A program made the translations under genes and the position numbers. From assembly GCA_023393655.1 (NCBI GenBank), contig JAEWKP010000381.1, positions 1 to 64,000 of the forward strand: a DNA stretch of 64,000 bases, read 5' to 3'. Positions 51,536 to 59,407 of the stretch are shown here, piece after piece (position 1 is the first letter of the stretch; each line of letters starts with the position of its first letter). The stretch is from Pseudomonadota bacterium (GTDB taxonomy: Bacteria; Pseudomonadota; Alphaproteobacteria; Rhizobiales; Beijerinckiaceae). The notes under the pieces are model-generated. The model did no database searches, was not told the origin of the DNA, and saw nothing but the letters and a program-made list of their open reading frames with translations.

Positions 51536-52210
51536 TCAAGAGCGCGCCTCCCCGGTTCTCACCGAGAGCATCGGCGGCGCCAGGACGCGAGAGGCGCTGA
51601 GATCGGCAACCGCCAGATCGCACCAGCGCTGCGCCTCATGGATGCCGGTGACGATGGCGCCGTCCGGGCGAGCCGGAGCCGCTTCCAGGCTGGCGACAAC
51701 GGGGATGTTGAACAGGCTCGGCTTGCGCATGCTGCCATCGACGATCACGACGATGGCGATGCCATGCTCGGCCGCGCAAAGCACCGCGATTTCGGTCAGG
51801 TCACTGCCGCCATAGAGCGCCAGACTGTTGAACTTTCGCGCGCGAGCCTCCTCGAACAGGGCAGAGCACTGTAAACGAGCGCGACGAAAGAAGGACAAGG
51901 ACCACGACAGGTAATCGGCCGTAAGCCGGGACTTTTCCGCGAAGCCGGAGGGCGTGAGGTAATAGGCATAGCGCCGCGACGGCACCTGCTGGACCTTGAT
52001 CAGGCCCTTCTTCACGCAGCGCTTGATGTAGGTGTTGACGAGCCCGAGTGCGACGCCGAGTTCGCTGGCGAGCGCGCGCTGCGAGACATGCGCATCGCGC
52101 TCGACGAAGGCGAGCAGCCCTGCAATATGGCGCCCCTCGGCTTCAACAACGGCCGGGCTCAACGCCTCGTCGCGCACGGCAGCAGCGGCACTGTTCGATC
52201 CTGGGATCAT
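51536..52210 (-). CDS. Winged helix-turn-helix regulator with C-terminal Rossmann-like domain
   Basis: 224 residues. The N-terminal HTH (about 40-85) reads HVSQRALASELGVALGLVNTYIKRCVKKGLI, followed by a wing at VPSRRYAYYLTPSGF. The rest (SLALYGGSDLTEIAVLCAAEHGIAIVVIVDG) looks like a nucleotide- or ligand-sensing Rossmann-like fold. It is the first gene of the minus-strand run and is almost certainly co-transcribed with the antiterminator. Two related palindromes upstream (52226-52244, 52319-52334) suggest that it or another regulator binds there. Ligand unknown. Confidence 0.85.
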   Translation of the reverse strand: MIPGSNSAAAAVRDEALSPAVVEAEGRHIAGLLAFVERDAHVSQRALASELGVALGLVNTYIKRCVKKGLIKVQQVPSRRYAYYLTPSGFAEKSRLTADYLSWSLSFFRRARLQCSALFEEARARKFNSLALYGGSDLTEIAVLCAAEHGIAIVVIVDGSMRKPSLFNIPVVASLEAAPARPDGAIVTGIHEAQRWCDLAVADLSASRVLAPPMLSVRTGEARS

Positions 52211-52225
52211 GCCGCGCCGCCTAAC

Positions 52226-52244
52226 ACGTTCACGGCGTGAACGT
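52226..52244. promoter_or_regulatory. 19-bp palindrome upstream of the wHTH regulator (candidate operator 1)
   Basis: Arms ACGTTCACG and CGTGAACGT are perfect complements around a single G. It starts 16 bases upstream of the regulator ATG. Its half-site CGTGAACGT matches, with one purine change, the half of the palindrome at 52319-52334. Confidence 0.6.
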
Positions 52245-52318
52245 CAAATCTGGTCAGGAACGAAGTGTCGTGGTTGCGCCGTCCTCTTTTCCGCGAGGCG
52301 GCTACACGAAATATGTCA

Positions 52319-52334
52319 CCGTAAACGTTTACGG
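52319..52334. promoter_or_regulatory. 16-bp perfect palindrome (candidate operator 2)
   Basis: CCGTAAACGTTTACGG is fully self-complementary. It lies 109 bases upstream of the regulator ATG in an A/T-richer stretch where a promoter would be expected. It contains CGTAAACGT, the same half-site as the 52226-52244 palindrome with A for G. Confidence 0.6.
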
Positions 52335-52485
52335 ACGTAGCGGTATAAAGACCCGAGTTCAAGCACAATAGACATCGATCACATTTAGGTTTTACCTCAC
52401 GACTCCGAATGACCTCTGCTTGTCACGACTCCAATGTATTTCTCGATGCGACATCTTTGACCTAACGCTGGATTGGAAATACGAA

Positions 52486-52710
52486 TCAATACCTACCTTC
52501 CAACGCAACGCTCGACCTCTCCGTCCCAATCTCAACACCCCCTTCCTCGAGCGCGAGTTTAATGCCCCGCAGATTGTGATGCGTGGGCACGCGCCGTCCT
52601 TTTTCGAAGTCGCGGATTGTTGATAGGCCGAGATGGGCGGCCTTGGCGAGGTCTTGCTGGCTCCAATCGAGGAGCGCACGAGCAGCGCGGCACTGGGCTG
52701 GTGTGATCAT
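52486..52710 (-). CDS. Small XRE-family helix-turn-helix protein
   Basis: 74 residues. The HTH reads RAARALLDWSQQDLAKAAHLGLSTIRDFEKG, a good lambda-Cro-type motif with the Gln of WSQQDLA and recognition helix around LSTIRDFE. The tail GIKLALEEGGVEI is common in short alphaproteobacterial XRE proteins. It is divergent from the plus-strand phage genes, the expected place for an element repressor. Separate from the polysaccharide regulators by a 275-base spacer that holds the two palindromes. Confidence 0.82.
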   Translation of the reverse strand: MITPAQCRAARALLDWSQQDLAKAAHLGLSTIRDFEKGRRVPTHHNLRGIKLALEEGGVEIGTERSSVALEGRY

Positions 52711-52827
52711 GCATCGAGCTTAGGCTGATCAACGCTTTTCGTCGAGTATAAACCTTTACGGTTGACTGCAGGCCCAAAAGGAAGGGAACCGTCCGTCACC
52801 GACGATTTTCGTCGCTGGAGGACGATG

Positions 52828-53133
52828 ATGACCCTGATCCTGGAGTTCGAGCGCAAGCTCATTTTCTACAAACCCGGCATCCTGCGCTACGCCATGCGGC
52901 AAGCGGGGCCAGGGTTTTTCGCTGCGCAGAACCAGGCGCAACGACGCCAGCTGCTCTCACAATCACTCAAGCGCGGATGGGCTGAGGCACGAGCTGAGCT
53001 GGCGGCCTTCCAGCGGCTGCAGGCGCTCGTACCAGAACGCCATGCCGGGCCGCCTCCCCACCACACGGGCCTTTTGGCCGCTTCGCCGCACGCGGCCTCC
53101 CCGATCGCCTCCGGCTATCGCCAGCTTCACTGA
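52828..53133 (+). CDS. Hypothetical protein, prophage region
   Basis: 101 residues, no recognised family. The first 60 residues are well-formed (LEFERKLIFYKPGILRYAM, then QNQAQRRQLLSQSLKRGWAEARAELAAFQRLQALV), with an amphipathic helical look. The last 30 are Pro/Ala/His-rich. I choose ATG 52828 because GGAGGA at 52817-52822 is then five bases away; ATG 52825 is too close. It opens the plus-strand phage module, divergent from the XRE gene. Confidence 0.6.
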   Translation: MTLILEFERKLIFYKPGILRYAMRQAGPGFFAAQNQAQRRQLLSQSLKRGWAEARAELAAFQRLQALVPERHAGPPPHHTGLLAASPHAASPIASGYRQLH

Positions 53134-53142
53134 GGGATGGCC

Positions 53143-53331
53143 ATGAACTCCACATTGCCACCCCGTTTGCTCGTGACCTCACCGTCGCCGCCGAGCGAGA
53201 TGACGGTTAAGCCCCTGCCCTCAACCTCTCGTCTCAGCTCAGCCGAGCTCGCCCAATCCTACCGAACCTGGTGGTTCGGCCCGGCGCGCTCCGTATCCCG
53301 CGATCATCACACCGCGAGGGTCAGGCGATGA
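53143..53331 (+). CDS. Small hypothetical protein overlapping the ERF gene
   Basis: 62 residues with no known domain and many Ser, Pro and Arg. Support comes from context: GAGGG at 53132-53136 is six bases upstream of ATG 53143, and its TGA overlaps the ERF start as ATGA, so it may couple translation. It could equally be a short non-functional reading frame; codon use is less convincing than in its neighbours. Confidence 0.4.
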   Translation: MNSTLPPRLLVTSPSPPSEMTVKPLPSTSRLSSAELAQSYRTWWFGPARSVSRDHHTARVRR

Positions 53332-54068
53332 CGAGCACATCGCGCCATCGGCGCTCCTCCGCAGGTTTTCGGCTGACCGAGTTGCGCCCAGCTCCTACGA
53401 TCACCCCCTTGAGCCTGTTGAGTTCCGCACTCGACCGTGGCGCGGATGAACATGTGCTGTCTCAGCTGATCGGCCTGCACGAACGCAGCCGCGCGGATGA
53501 TGCGCGCTGCGCTTTTGAGGCTGCGCTCGCGGCGGCCAAGGCCGAGCTTCCGGTGATCGCTAAGACACAGATCGCCAGCATCGGCATCAAGCACTATCGG
53601 CATGAGGATCTGGCCGAGATTGCCCGCGCGATCGGCCCCGTTCTCGGTCGTCACGGTCTGGCCTACCGGTTCCGGTCGAGGACCGATGGCGAACTGGTGA
53701 CGCTGACCTGCGTGATTTCGCATCGCGATGGTTACAGTGAAGAGAACAGCCTTTCGGCCGCAGCTGATCACAGCGGCGAAAAGAACGCGATCCAGGCAAT
53801 CGGCTCGACGCTGACCTATCTGCAGCGGATGACGCTGAAAGCAGCGCTGGGCTTGGCGGCGGCCGATGACGATGACGGCAAGGCCGCAGGGTCCGGTGAG
53901 ACCATCACCCGCCAGCAGACCCGGGAGCTGCTCGCGCTGATCGACGAGGTCGGCGGCGAGCGCGAGGCCCTGCTGCGCTTCTTCAAGATCAAAGCCTTTG
54001 CCGAACTTCCAGCACGCCGCTTCCGGCAAGCGCTGGTGATGCTCAACGCCAGGAAGGGACGGGCCTGA
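53328..54068 (+). CDS. ERF-family single-strand annealing recombination protein
   Basis: 246 residues from ATG 53328. The core GIKHYRHEDLAEIARAIGPVLGRHGLAYRF and CVISHRDGYSEENSLSAAADHSGEKN, then IQAIGSTLTYLQRMTLKAALGLAAADDDDG, match the ERF superfamily of phage annealases (P22 Erf relatives). It would pair single strands produced by the exonuclease encoded 2 bases downstream. The residues before the chosen start are arginine-rich and unlike the family. Confidence 0.9.
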   Translation: MTSTSRHRRSSAGFRLTELRPAPTITPLSLLSSALDRGADEHVLSQLIGLHERSRADDARCAFEAALAAAKAELPVIAKTQIASIGIKHYRHEDLAEIARAIGPVLGRHGLAYRFRSRTDGELVTLTCVISHRDGYSEENSLSAAADHSGEKNAIQAIGSTLTYLQRMTLKAALGLAAADDDDGKAAGSGETITRQQTRELLALIDEVGGEREALLRFFKIKAFAELPARRFRQALVMLNARKGRA

Positions 54069-54070
54069 CC

Positions 54071-54694
54071 ATGCTCGAGATCATCAACTGCACACAAGGC
54101 TCACCTGAGTGGGCGCAAGCGCGCCTGGGCATCCCAACAGCATCAGAGTTCGCCTCGATCCTGACCAAGGGCCGCGGCGGCGCTGAGAGCCGAACCCGGC
54201 AGACCTACCTCTACAAACTCGCCGGCGAACGACTGACCGGCGAAGTGATGGAGAGCTTCACCTCAGCGCATATGGAACGTGGCAAGCTGAGGGAGGAGGA
54301 AGCGCGCAGCGCCTACAGCTTCGTCACCGGCCTGGATTGCGAGACCATCGGGTTCTTGCGTCGCGGACGAGCGGGCGCTTCACCCGATGCGCTGATCGGC
54401 AAGAACGGCCTGCTCGAGATCAAGACCAAGCTGCCGCATCTCCTGATCGAGGCGCTTCTCAAGGGCGAGCTCCCGCCGGAGCACAAGGCGCAGTGCCAGG
54501 GACAGCTCTGGATCGCCGAGCGCGACTGGATCGACCTCGCGATCTATTGGCCGGGCCTGCCGATCATGATCACCCGGGCCCATCGCGACGAAGCGTTCAT
54601 CGCTGAGCTCAGCGCAGCTATCACACAGTTCAATGACGAACTCGATCGGATCGTCGCGCAGGTCGCCGCTTACGGCCGGCTGGAGGCGGCCTGA
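54071..54694 (+). CDS. YqaJ-type viral recombinase / lambda-exonuclease family nuclease
   Basis: 207 residues. CTQGSPEWAQARLGIPTASEFASIL is the YqaJ opening, and the PD-(D/E)xK active site is visible as GASPDALIGKNGLLEIKTK (Asp, then Glu-x-Lys). HKAQCQGQLWIAERDW follows as in lambda exonuclease relatives. It resects DNA ends for the adjacent ERF annealase, making a two-gene phage recombination system. It overlaps the next gene by one base. Confidence 0.92.
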   Translation: MLEIINCTQGSPEWAQARLGIPTASEFASILTKGRGGAESRTRQTYLYKLAGERLTGEVMESFTSAHMERGKLREEEARSAYSFVTGLDCETIGFLRRGRAGASPDALIGKNGLLEIKTKLPHLLIEALLKGELPPEHKAQCQGQLWIAERDWIDLAIYWPGLPIMITRAHRDEAFIAELSAAITQFNDELDRIVAQVAAYGRLEAA

Positions 54695-55089
54695 TGGGTG
54701 GGCGCCGCGAGTTCACCCGCAGCCAGAAGGTCGCCATGCTCAAGCGAGCCATGGATGAGCGCGGCTGCATCCGCTGCGAGGGCTGCGGGCTCAATGTCTC
54801 CGGCAAGGTCGTCGAGTTCGACCATGTCATCGCGGAAGCTCTCATCCTCGACAAGACGCGAGAGCTTTCAATCGACGACGGTCGTGTTCTCGGCCGTGAC
54901 TGCTGTCATCGCGCACCAGGTGCCAAGACCGCTCGCGACCTGGCCGCAATCGCCGAAGCCAAGCGTCGCGAAGCCCGCCATCTCGGGATCAAGCCAATGG
55001 CTTCGCGCGGATTCAACCGAGCGCCGCCGCAGATGAAGGCCTCCCGCCCGCTCGCCAAGCCAGCGATCTGGCGCCGCGATGACCGCTAA
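54694..55089 (+). CDS. HNH-type phage protein
   Basis: 131 residues. CIRCEGCGLNV supplies a Cys pair, VEFDHVIAEAL the D-H of an HNH nuclease, and GRDCCHRAPGAKTARDLAAIAEAKRREARH the second half with Cys-Cys-His. The tail is basic and proline-rich. Start overlaps the exonuclease stop (TGATG). Nuclease activity is likely from the motif but not certain; similar small proteins occur beside phage recombination genes. Confidence 0.75.
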   Translation: MGGRREFTRSQKVAMLKRAMDERGCIRCEGCGLNVSGKVVEFDHVIAEALILDKTRELSIDDGRVLGRDCCHRAPGAKTARDLAAIAEAKRREARHLGIKPMASRGFNRAPPQMKASRPLAKPAIWRRDDR

Positions 55090-55116
55090 TTCCGATATTT
55101 CAAGGAGCTCGCTTCC

Positions 55117-55479
55117 GTGTTCTCTCCTGCTCTCTGTCGACATCCCGGCCACCATCGCTGGCCTTCCCTCATCACCGCCATCATGCTGGTCAATGCCGTC
55201 AGCGCCTGTACATCTCGCACCATCATGCGCTTCGACCGTTACGACGGACGCAGCGATGCCGGCGCCGTCGCGCAGTTCCAGCAGGACGACGCCATCTGCA
55301 AAGGCGAAGCCGCCAAGGCCCAGGCCATGGCGGCTCCGATCTACATGGGCCGCAGTCTTGCCGATGCGATGGAAGCTGGCATGCTCGAAGGTCAGCGCAA
55401 TCAAGCGCTCAGCCGGATCATGGTCGGCTGCATGGCCGGCCGCGGCTACAGCATGACGGTCGTGACGGTTAACCCCTAA
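55117..55479 (+). CDS. Small putative lipoprotein, unknown function
   Basis: 120 residues. A short basic start, then the hydrophobic stretch SLITAIMLVNAVSAC ending in a lipobox-like V-S-A-C (Cys31), points to an outer- or inner-membrane lipoprotein. The mature part has regular Ala/Gln/Met-rich helices and ends GCMAGRGYSMTVVTV. Starts with GTG; AAGGAG lies about ten bases upstream. Its 3' end overlaps the convergent terminase gene by 4 bases. No family recognised. Confidence 0.6.
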   Translation: MFSPALCRHPGHHRWPSLITAIMLVNAVSACTSRTIMRFDRYDGRSDAGAVAQFQQDDAICKGEAAKAQAMAAPIYMGRSLADAMEAGMLEGQRNQALSRIMVGCMAGRGYSMTVVTVNP

Positions 55480-56933
55480 GCAACAACAGGAGCGCGCCCC
55501 CCGGCCGGGCGGGCACGACCCTGGGGTCGCACGATGCGCTGCGGGCGCTCCCGCACGGTCGGCGTTTTCGCGGTCAGATATTTGAGCGCCTGGCTCGTCG
55601 CATCGACCTGGTCATCGTTACGCGCGAGCGGAAAGGCCAGGAGCTCACCGAGATAATCGGCGAGCCAGCTGGCCTCGCGCGGCAGGAACACCTGCCCCGC
55701 CTCGAAGCGTGCTGCCTGCGCCATCAGCCGCGCTTCCTTTTCGATGCGCGATGACTGCAGCAGCGGATAAAGCGTGCCGGAGCGGCGCAGATCCTGCGAC
55801 AACGCCCGTCCCAGCTCGGTATTCTCGATCAACGTCGCATCAACCGCATGCTTCCGGGACAGATCGATCATCTTGCGGCGCAGCTCCGGTGCCTCCCAGC
55901 GACCGCGGACCACGTCAACGAGATAATAGGTCTGTCCGACCGCGCCCCAGACCATCCCGACCGACCAGTCGGAATGCTCGGCCTGGGTCGAGGCGGTGTC
56001 CCAGGACGCGACCTTCAGATCGAACGCAGCCGGCCCCTCATCGTAATAATGCAGCCAGTCGCGCTTGATGATCTGCCCTTCGGCCGGCAGCGGGTTCTGC
56101 TGATATTGCGCCGAGAAGTTCAACGCGCCGAGATTGCGCTTGATCGCCTCGAGCTCGGCAAAGCTATCGCGGCCAGCATGCATGATTTCGCCCTGGCGGC
56201 GGTGATGGAACGCTTCCGGACCATGGCCAATGCGATAGCGGCAATCGTCCGGCGCGATCGCGGGGATCGAGAGCACCTCCCAGTCCTCCTTCTCCAGGAC
56301 ATGGCCAACCAGATCGTCTTCGTGCAGGCGCTGCATGACAATCACGATCGCGCCGGTAGCCCGGTCGTTCAGCCGCGAGTAGAGGGTGCCGTCATAGAAC
56401 TCCTTGACCCGACGCCGCGCGGCGGCTGACAGCGCCTCTTTGAGCCCGTTGATCGGATCGTCGATCACAATCAGATCGGCGCCGCGTCCCAACACCGAAC
56501 CGCCGATGGACGAGGCATAGCGGTAGCCCTGTTCGGTGGTGCGGATCTCCTGGCCGCGATTGGCCGCGATCGCGAAGTCCGGGAAGGCGCGACGATACCA
56601 ATCCGCGGTCACCACGCTGCGGAAGGCCGCAGCGTGGGTGAGCGACAGTTCATTGGCATAGCTGATCGCCATGATCCGCTTGCGCGGATTATGGCCCATC
56701 AGCCAAGCCGTGAACGCAATCGTGACGCAGATCGACTTGGCCGAGCGTGGCGGCACATTGATGATCAGCCGTTTGCACTCGCCGCTCCAGACCCGCATCA
56801 ACTGGTAGGCGATCGCTTCGATATGCCAGTTGTGCTGATAGGCCTTTCCCGGCTCCAGCGCCACGAAGCAATGCTCGATGAAGCTTGCCAGATCGCGACG
56901 CAGAGCGGTGGTGAGAAGAGCTTTCTCAGCCAT
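55476..56933 (-). CDS. Phage terminase large subunit
   Basis: 485 residues. The packaging ATPase has Walker A IINVPPRSAKS (about 58-68), Walker B LIVIDDP with the catalytic acidic residues, and QRLHEDDLVGHVL as coupling motif. The nuclease domain begins at VASWDTASTQAEHSDWSVGMVWG and ends with LLAFPLARNDDQVDATSQAL, whose Asp residues are metal ligands. It looks intact, yet no portal or capsid gene follows; it converges on the lipoprotein gene instead. Its start overlaps the DUF5681 gene by 8 bases. Confidence 0.93.
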   Translation of the reverse strand: MAEKALLTTALRRDLASFIEHCFVALEPGKAYQHNWHIEAIAYQLMRVWSGECKRLIINVPPRSAKSICVTIAFTAWLMGHNPRKRIMAISYANELSLTHAAAFRSVVTADWYRRAFPDFAIAANRGQEIRTTEQGYRYASSIGGSVLGRGADLIVIDDPINGLKEALSAAARRRVKEFYDGTLYSRLNDRATGAIVIVMQRLHEDDLVGHVLEKEDWEVLSIPAIAPDDCRYRIGHGPEAFHHRRQGEIMHAGRDSFAELEAIKRNLGALNFSAQYQQNPLPAEGQIIKRDWLHYYDEGPAAFDLKVASWDTASTQAEHSDWSVGMVWGAVGQTYYLVDVVRGRWEAPELRRKMIDLSRKHAVDATLIENTELGRALSQDLRRSGTLYPLLQSSRIEKEARLMAQAARFEAGQVFLPREASWLADYLGELLAFPLARNDDQVDATSQALKYLTAKTPTVRERPQRIVRPQGRARPAGGRAPVVA

Positions 56934-57324
56934 CTTCGCCTCCCGTCACACCCGAACGCTTCCTGGCGAGGAAGCGCGCGATGAGCGCTTCCTCCTCAGC
57001 TTCGTTCAGCCCGGACTCCGCGTCGGGCTTGTTGTCGTTGGCCATGTCCAGCCTAAACAGCAATGCGAACGCGGGCACATTGCCGTCCATGGCGATCGCG
57101 AAGAGGCGCTCACGCAAGGCCTCGCGCTTGCTGATCCAAACCTCCTTGCCAGCGATTTTTGCTTTGACCTTTTTCGATAAGAAGGGCTGGTCATCATCCT
57201 TTGGAGCGGCGCTCGATTTGCTCTTGCGACGCCCCGACGGATTGCCGCTCTGTCCCTTCTGGAAGCGGGTATGCTGCGGCGGCTTCTTATAGCCTACGGC
57301 CGGGGGATCATCCTCACGCGACAT
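56926..57324 (-). CDS. DUF5681 domain protein upstream of the terminase
   Basis: 132 residues. The N-terminal VGYKKPPQHTRFQKGQSGNPSGRRK is the DUF5681 signature, a short basic segment often encoded just before a terminase. The rest is helical and acidic (LNEAEEEALIARFLARKR). By position it may act as a small terminase or DNA-recognition subunit (inference). ATG 57324 is chosen because the signature follows at once; the 3' end overlaps terminase and the 5' end overlaps the methyltransferase by 11 bases. Confidence 0.82.
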   Translation of the reverse strand: MSREDDPPAVGYKKPPQHTRFQKGQSGNPSGRRKSKSSAAPKDDDQPFLSKKVKAKIAGKEVWISKREALRERLFAIAMDGNVPAFALLFRLDMANDNKPDAESGLNEAEEEALIARFLARKRSGVTGGEDG

Positions 57325-58759
57325 GGCCCCCTCCAACGTTCTCGTCCGACAGCATGCGGGCGGCAGCATCACACCCGCGCTGCGCCGCCATCTCCGCGAA
57401 GGTCAGCCCGGTCTCGGCGTGGCGCGCCTCGTCCTTGAACAGCTTCTCCCAGCGGCGGATCGCACCATCGACATAGAGCGGATCGAGCTCCATGCCGTAA
57501 CCGCGGCGCTTCGTCTTGGCCGCTGCGATCAGCGTCGTGCCCGACCCGCTGAAGGGATCGAGGATGATCCCCTTCGGCTTCGAGCAATCCTTGATCGCGT
57601 CCATCACCATCGCGCAGGGCTTGACCGTCGGATGGCTCGCCAGCTCCGCCATCCGGCCCTTGCGGAAGCCGTTGACGCCCGCATAGCTCCACAAGGTCGT
57701 GCGATAGCGACCGTGCTTGCCGAGCTCGATGTTGTTGATGTGGGACGCCTTACCCTTCTTCCACAGCGTGATGAGCTCGGTCTGGCTGCGATAGAGCGAA
57801 CCCATCCCGGCATTGGCCTTGGCCCAGGTGATCACCGACTTGAGCTCATCGAAGACGCCATAACCCGCATTCAGCATCTCATGCAGGTGCGGGCCATCGA
57901 TGCAGCTATAGATCAACGCGCCGTCCTGCGAAGCCTCCGCGATCCGTGCGAAGACCTCGTGCAGGAAGGCCGTGAACTCGAGCTTGCTCATCTCGCCCGA
58001 CGCCATCGCGAACTCGCGGTGCTTGGTCCGCCCGAGACCGCCGACATGGCCGTTCACCTTCAAATTGTAGGGCGGATCCGTAAACACCATCTGGGCGAGT
58101 TCCCCGCCCATCAGCGCCTGATAGTCGCCCCGCTCGCGCGCATCGCCGCACAGGATGCGGTGGTCGCCCAGCAGCCAGAGATCACCGCGCACGGTCACCG
58201 CGACATCGTGCAGCCCCGGCAACGCGTCCGCCGGATCAACCTTCGCCGCCACGGGCTTACCGGGATCGAGGAGCACATCGATATGCGCCGTCTCGAAGCC
58301 GGTGATCTCGACCTCGAAGTCGAGCTCGATCAGTTCGCCCAGCTCCAGCTTCAGGATCGCGTCATCCCAACCCGACAACTCGGCCAGACGGTTGTCCGCG
58401 ATCCGCAGCGCCCGAATCTGCTGCGGGCCGAGGTGATCGATCAAGATCACCGGCACCGTTTCCATGCCGAGCAGCTTCGCCGCCTCGTAGCGACCGTGCC
58501 CAGCGACGATCTCGCCGCTCTTGGTCACCAGGATCGGCGTCGTGAAGCTGAACTCCTTGATGCTCTCCGCGATCAGATGGATCTGCTTCTTTGAGTGCGT
58601 GCGCGCGTTGCGCACCGACGGCACCAGCTCCGTCAGCACGCGCTCGCTCACCTGCGGCGCGAAACTCGCAATCGCGCGCTTGAGCTCGGGGTCTGCGACG
58701 GCGGCGGGCTGGACGCGGCGGCGAACGCGCGCCTGCGGCTTGGGGGAATGAGAGGACAT
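57314..58759 (-). CDS. ParB-like domain fused to a DNA amino-methyltransferase
   Basis: 481 residues. A ParB/sulfiredoxin-like nuclease domain (about 45-140) has NARTHSKKQIHLIAESIKEF and VAGHGRYEAAKLLGM. The methyltransferase (about 205-440) has FTDPPYN as catalytic D-P-P-Y and LDPFSGSGTT as SAM site, in the N4-cytosine/N6-adenine beta-class order. Phages and integrated elements commonly carry this fusion, perhaps for protection of their DNA. ATG 58759 is preferred over TTG 58780 since AAGGAA lies nine bases upstream. Target sequence unknown. Confidence 0.92.
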   Translation of the reverse strand: MSSHSPKPQARVRRRVQPAAVADPELKRAIASFAPQVSERVLTELVPSVRNARTHSKKQIHLIAESIKEFSFTTPILVTKSGEIVAGHGRYEAAKLLGMETVPVILIDHLGPQQIRALRIADNRLAELSGWDDAILKLELGELIELDFEVEITGFETAHIDVLLDPGKPVAAKVDPADALPGLHDVAVTVRGDLWLLGDHRILCGDARERGDYQALMGGELAQMVFTDPPYNLKVNGHVGGLGRTKHREFAMASGEMSKLEFTAFLHEVFARIAEASQDGALIYSCIDGPHLHEMLNAGYGVFDELKSVITWAKANAGMGSLYRSQTELITLWKKGKASHINNIELGKHGRYRTTLWSYAGVNGFRKGRMAELASHPTVKPCAMVMDAIKDCSKPKGIILDPFSGSGTTLIAAAKTKRRGYGMELDPLYVDGAIRRWEKLFKDEARHAETGLTFAEMAAQRGCDAAARMLSDENVGGGHVA

Positions 58760-59407
58760 TAGGATCGTTTCCTTTTTCAAGGAGACGACCAGAACAAGCG
58801 AGCACTCGCGGCAAAGCGCGGCCTGCCCAGATCACCTGGAAGGCCTAAACCTTGCCTAACGAGGGCTGCTCACAAAAAGTGAAATGCCTCAATCAGGAGC
58901 ACCGGACACGATCTGATCGTTCTCGGTTCGCGTCGCGAAAATATACGACGCTATGTCATATAGCCCGATCGTCGGCGATTCGCAAGAGAACAACCCAAGG
59001 AATTCAGCGTCTTAGGATCATAGGGTCTCTCTGTCAGCCTCGCTGCCGCCGACATCGTCTCACCGCCGCAATCAGCAGCGATTGACGCGGTCCAAAGCGC
59101 CGCCAACATGCCCTGCTCACGCTGTCCACTATCCCTGCTAATTGAGAGCGAACTCCCTGCTCGCAAAAGCACGGCCGAGCCCCAAAATGCCATACCTCCA
59201 GGCGCTTAAGGCGCAAGACGACGTGGATTCAATCCTCCTACTAAATCAGAACTCCCTGATAACTCCCTGCTACCAGGGTATTCGGCGCGGCGTTGGTCAC
59301 AAACGAATGGCGCATTTCCGCGCGCTGTCGCCCCTCCCCGAGCTATGCCAGATTGCTTATCGGCCGCAGATGATAGGCGGCCTCTTGATAGCTCTATCGG
59401 ATATGCC
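58760..59407. other. Intergenic region at the outer edge of the prophage remnant
   Basis: About 650 bases with no convincing gene and patchier base composition than the surroundings. It includes the promoter region of the methyltransferase and a cluster of repeated CCCTG-containing motifs (59132-59271). No tRNA gene or integrase remnant was recognised. Confidence 0.6.
59132..59271. repeat. Cluster of short TCCCTG repeats
   Basis: ACTCCCTGCT occurs at 59152-59161 and 59262-59271, ACTCCCTGAT at 59251-59260 and TCCCTGCT at 59132-59139. The last two full copies are almost adjacent. This may be the scar of an old integration or a degenerate repeat; nothing in the sequence decides. Confidence 0.4.

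Larger units (their letters stand above)
52486..58759. mobile_element. Prophage remnant (recombination and packaging modules only)
   Basis: Ten genes of phage type or phage style: a small XRE repressor-like protein, hypotheticals, ERF and YqaJ recombination proteins, HNH protein, large terminase, DUF5681 protein and ParB-methyltransferase. No integrase, portal, capsid, protease or tail gene is present. The terminase, normally followed by portal and capsid genes, runs instead into the oppositely oriented recombination module. Ends are taken from the outer genes; no att repeats were recognised. Confidence 0.7.

Noticed and set aside
52226..52334. CRISPR or repeat array suggested by the repeated ACGT palindromes
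   Set aside because: Only two copies, different lengths, no regular spacers and no cas genes; they fit operators better.
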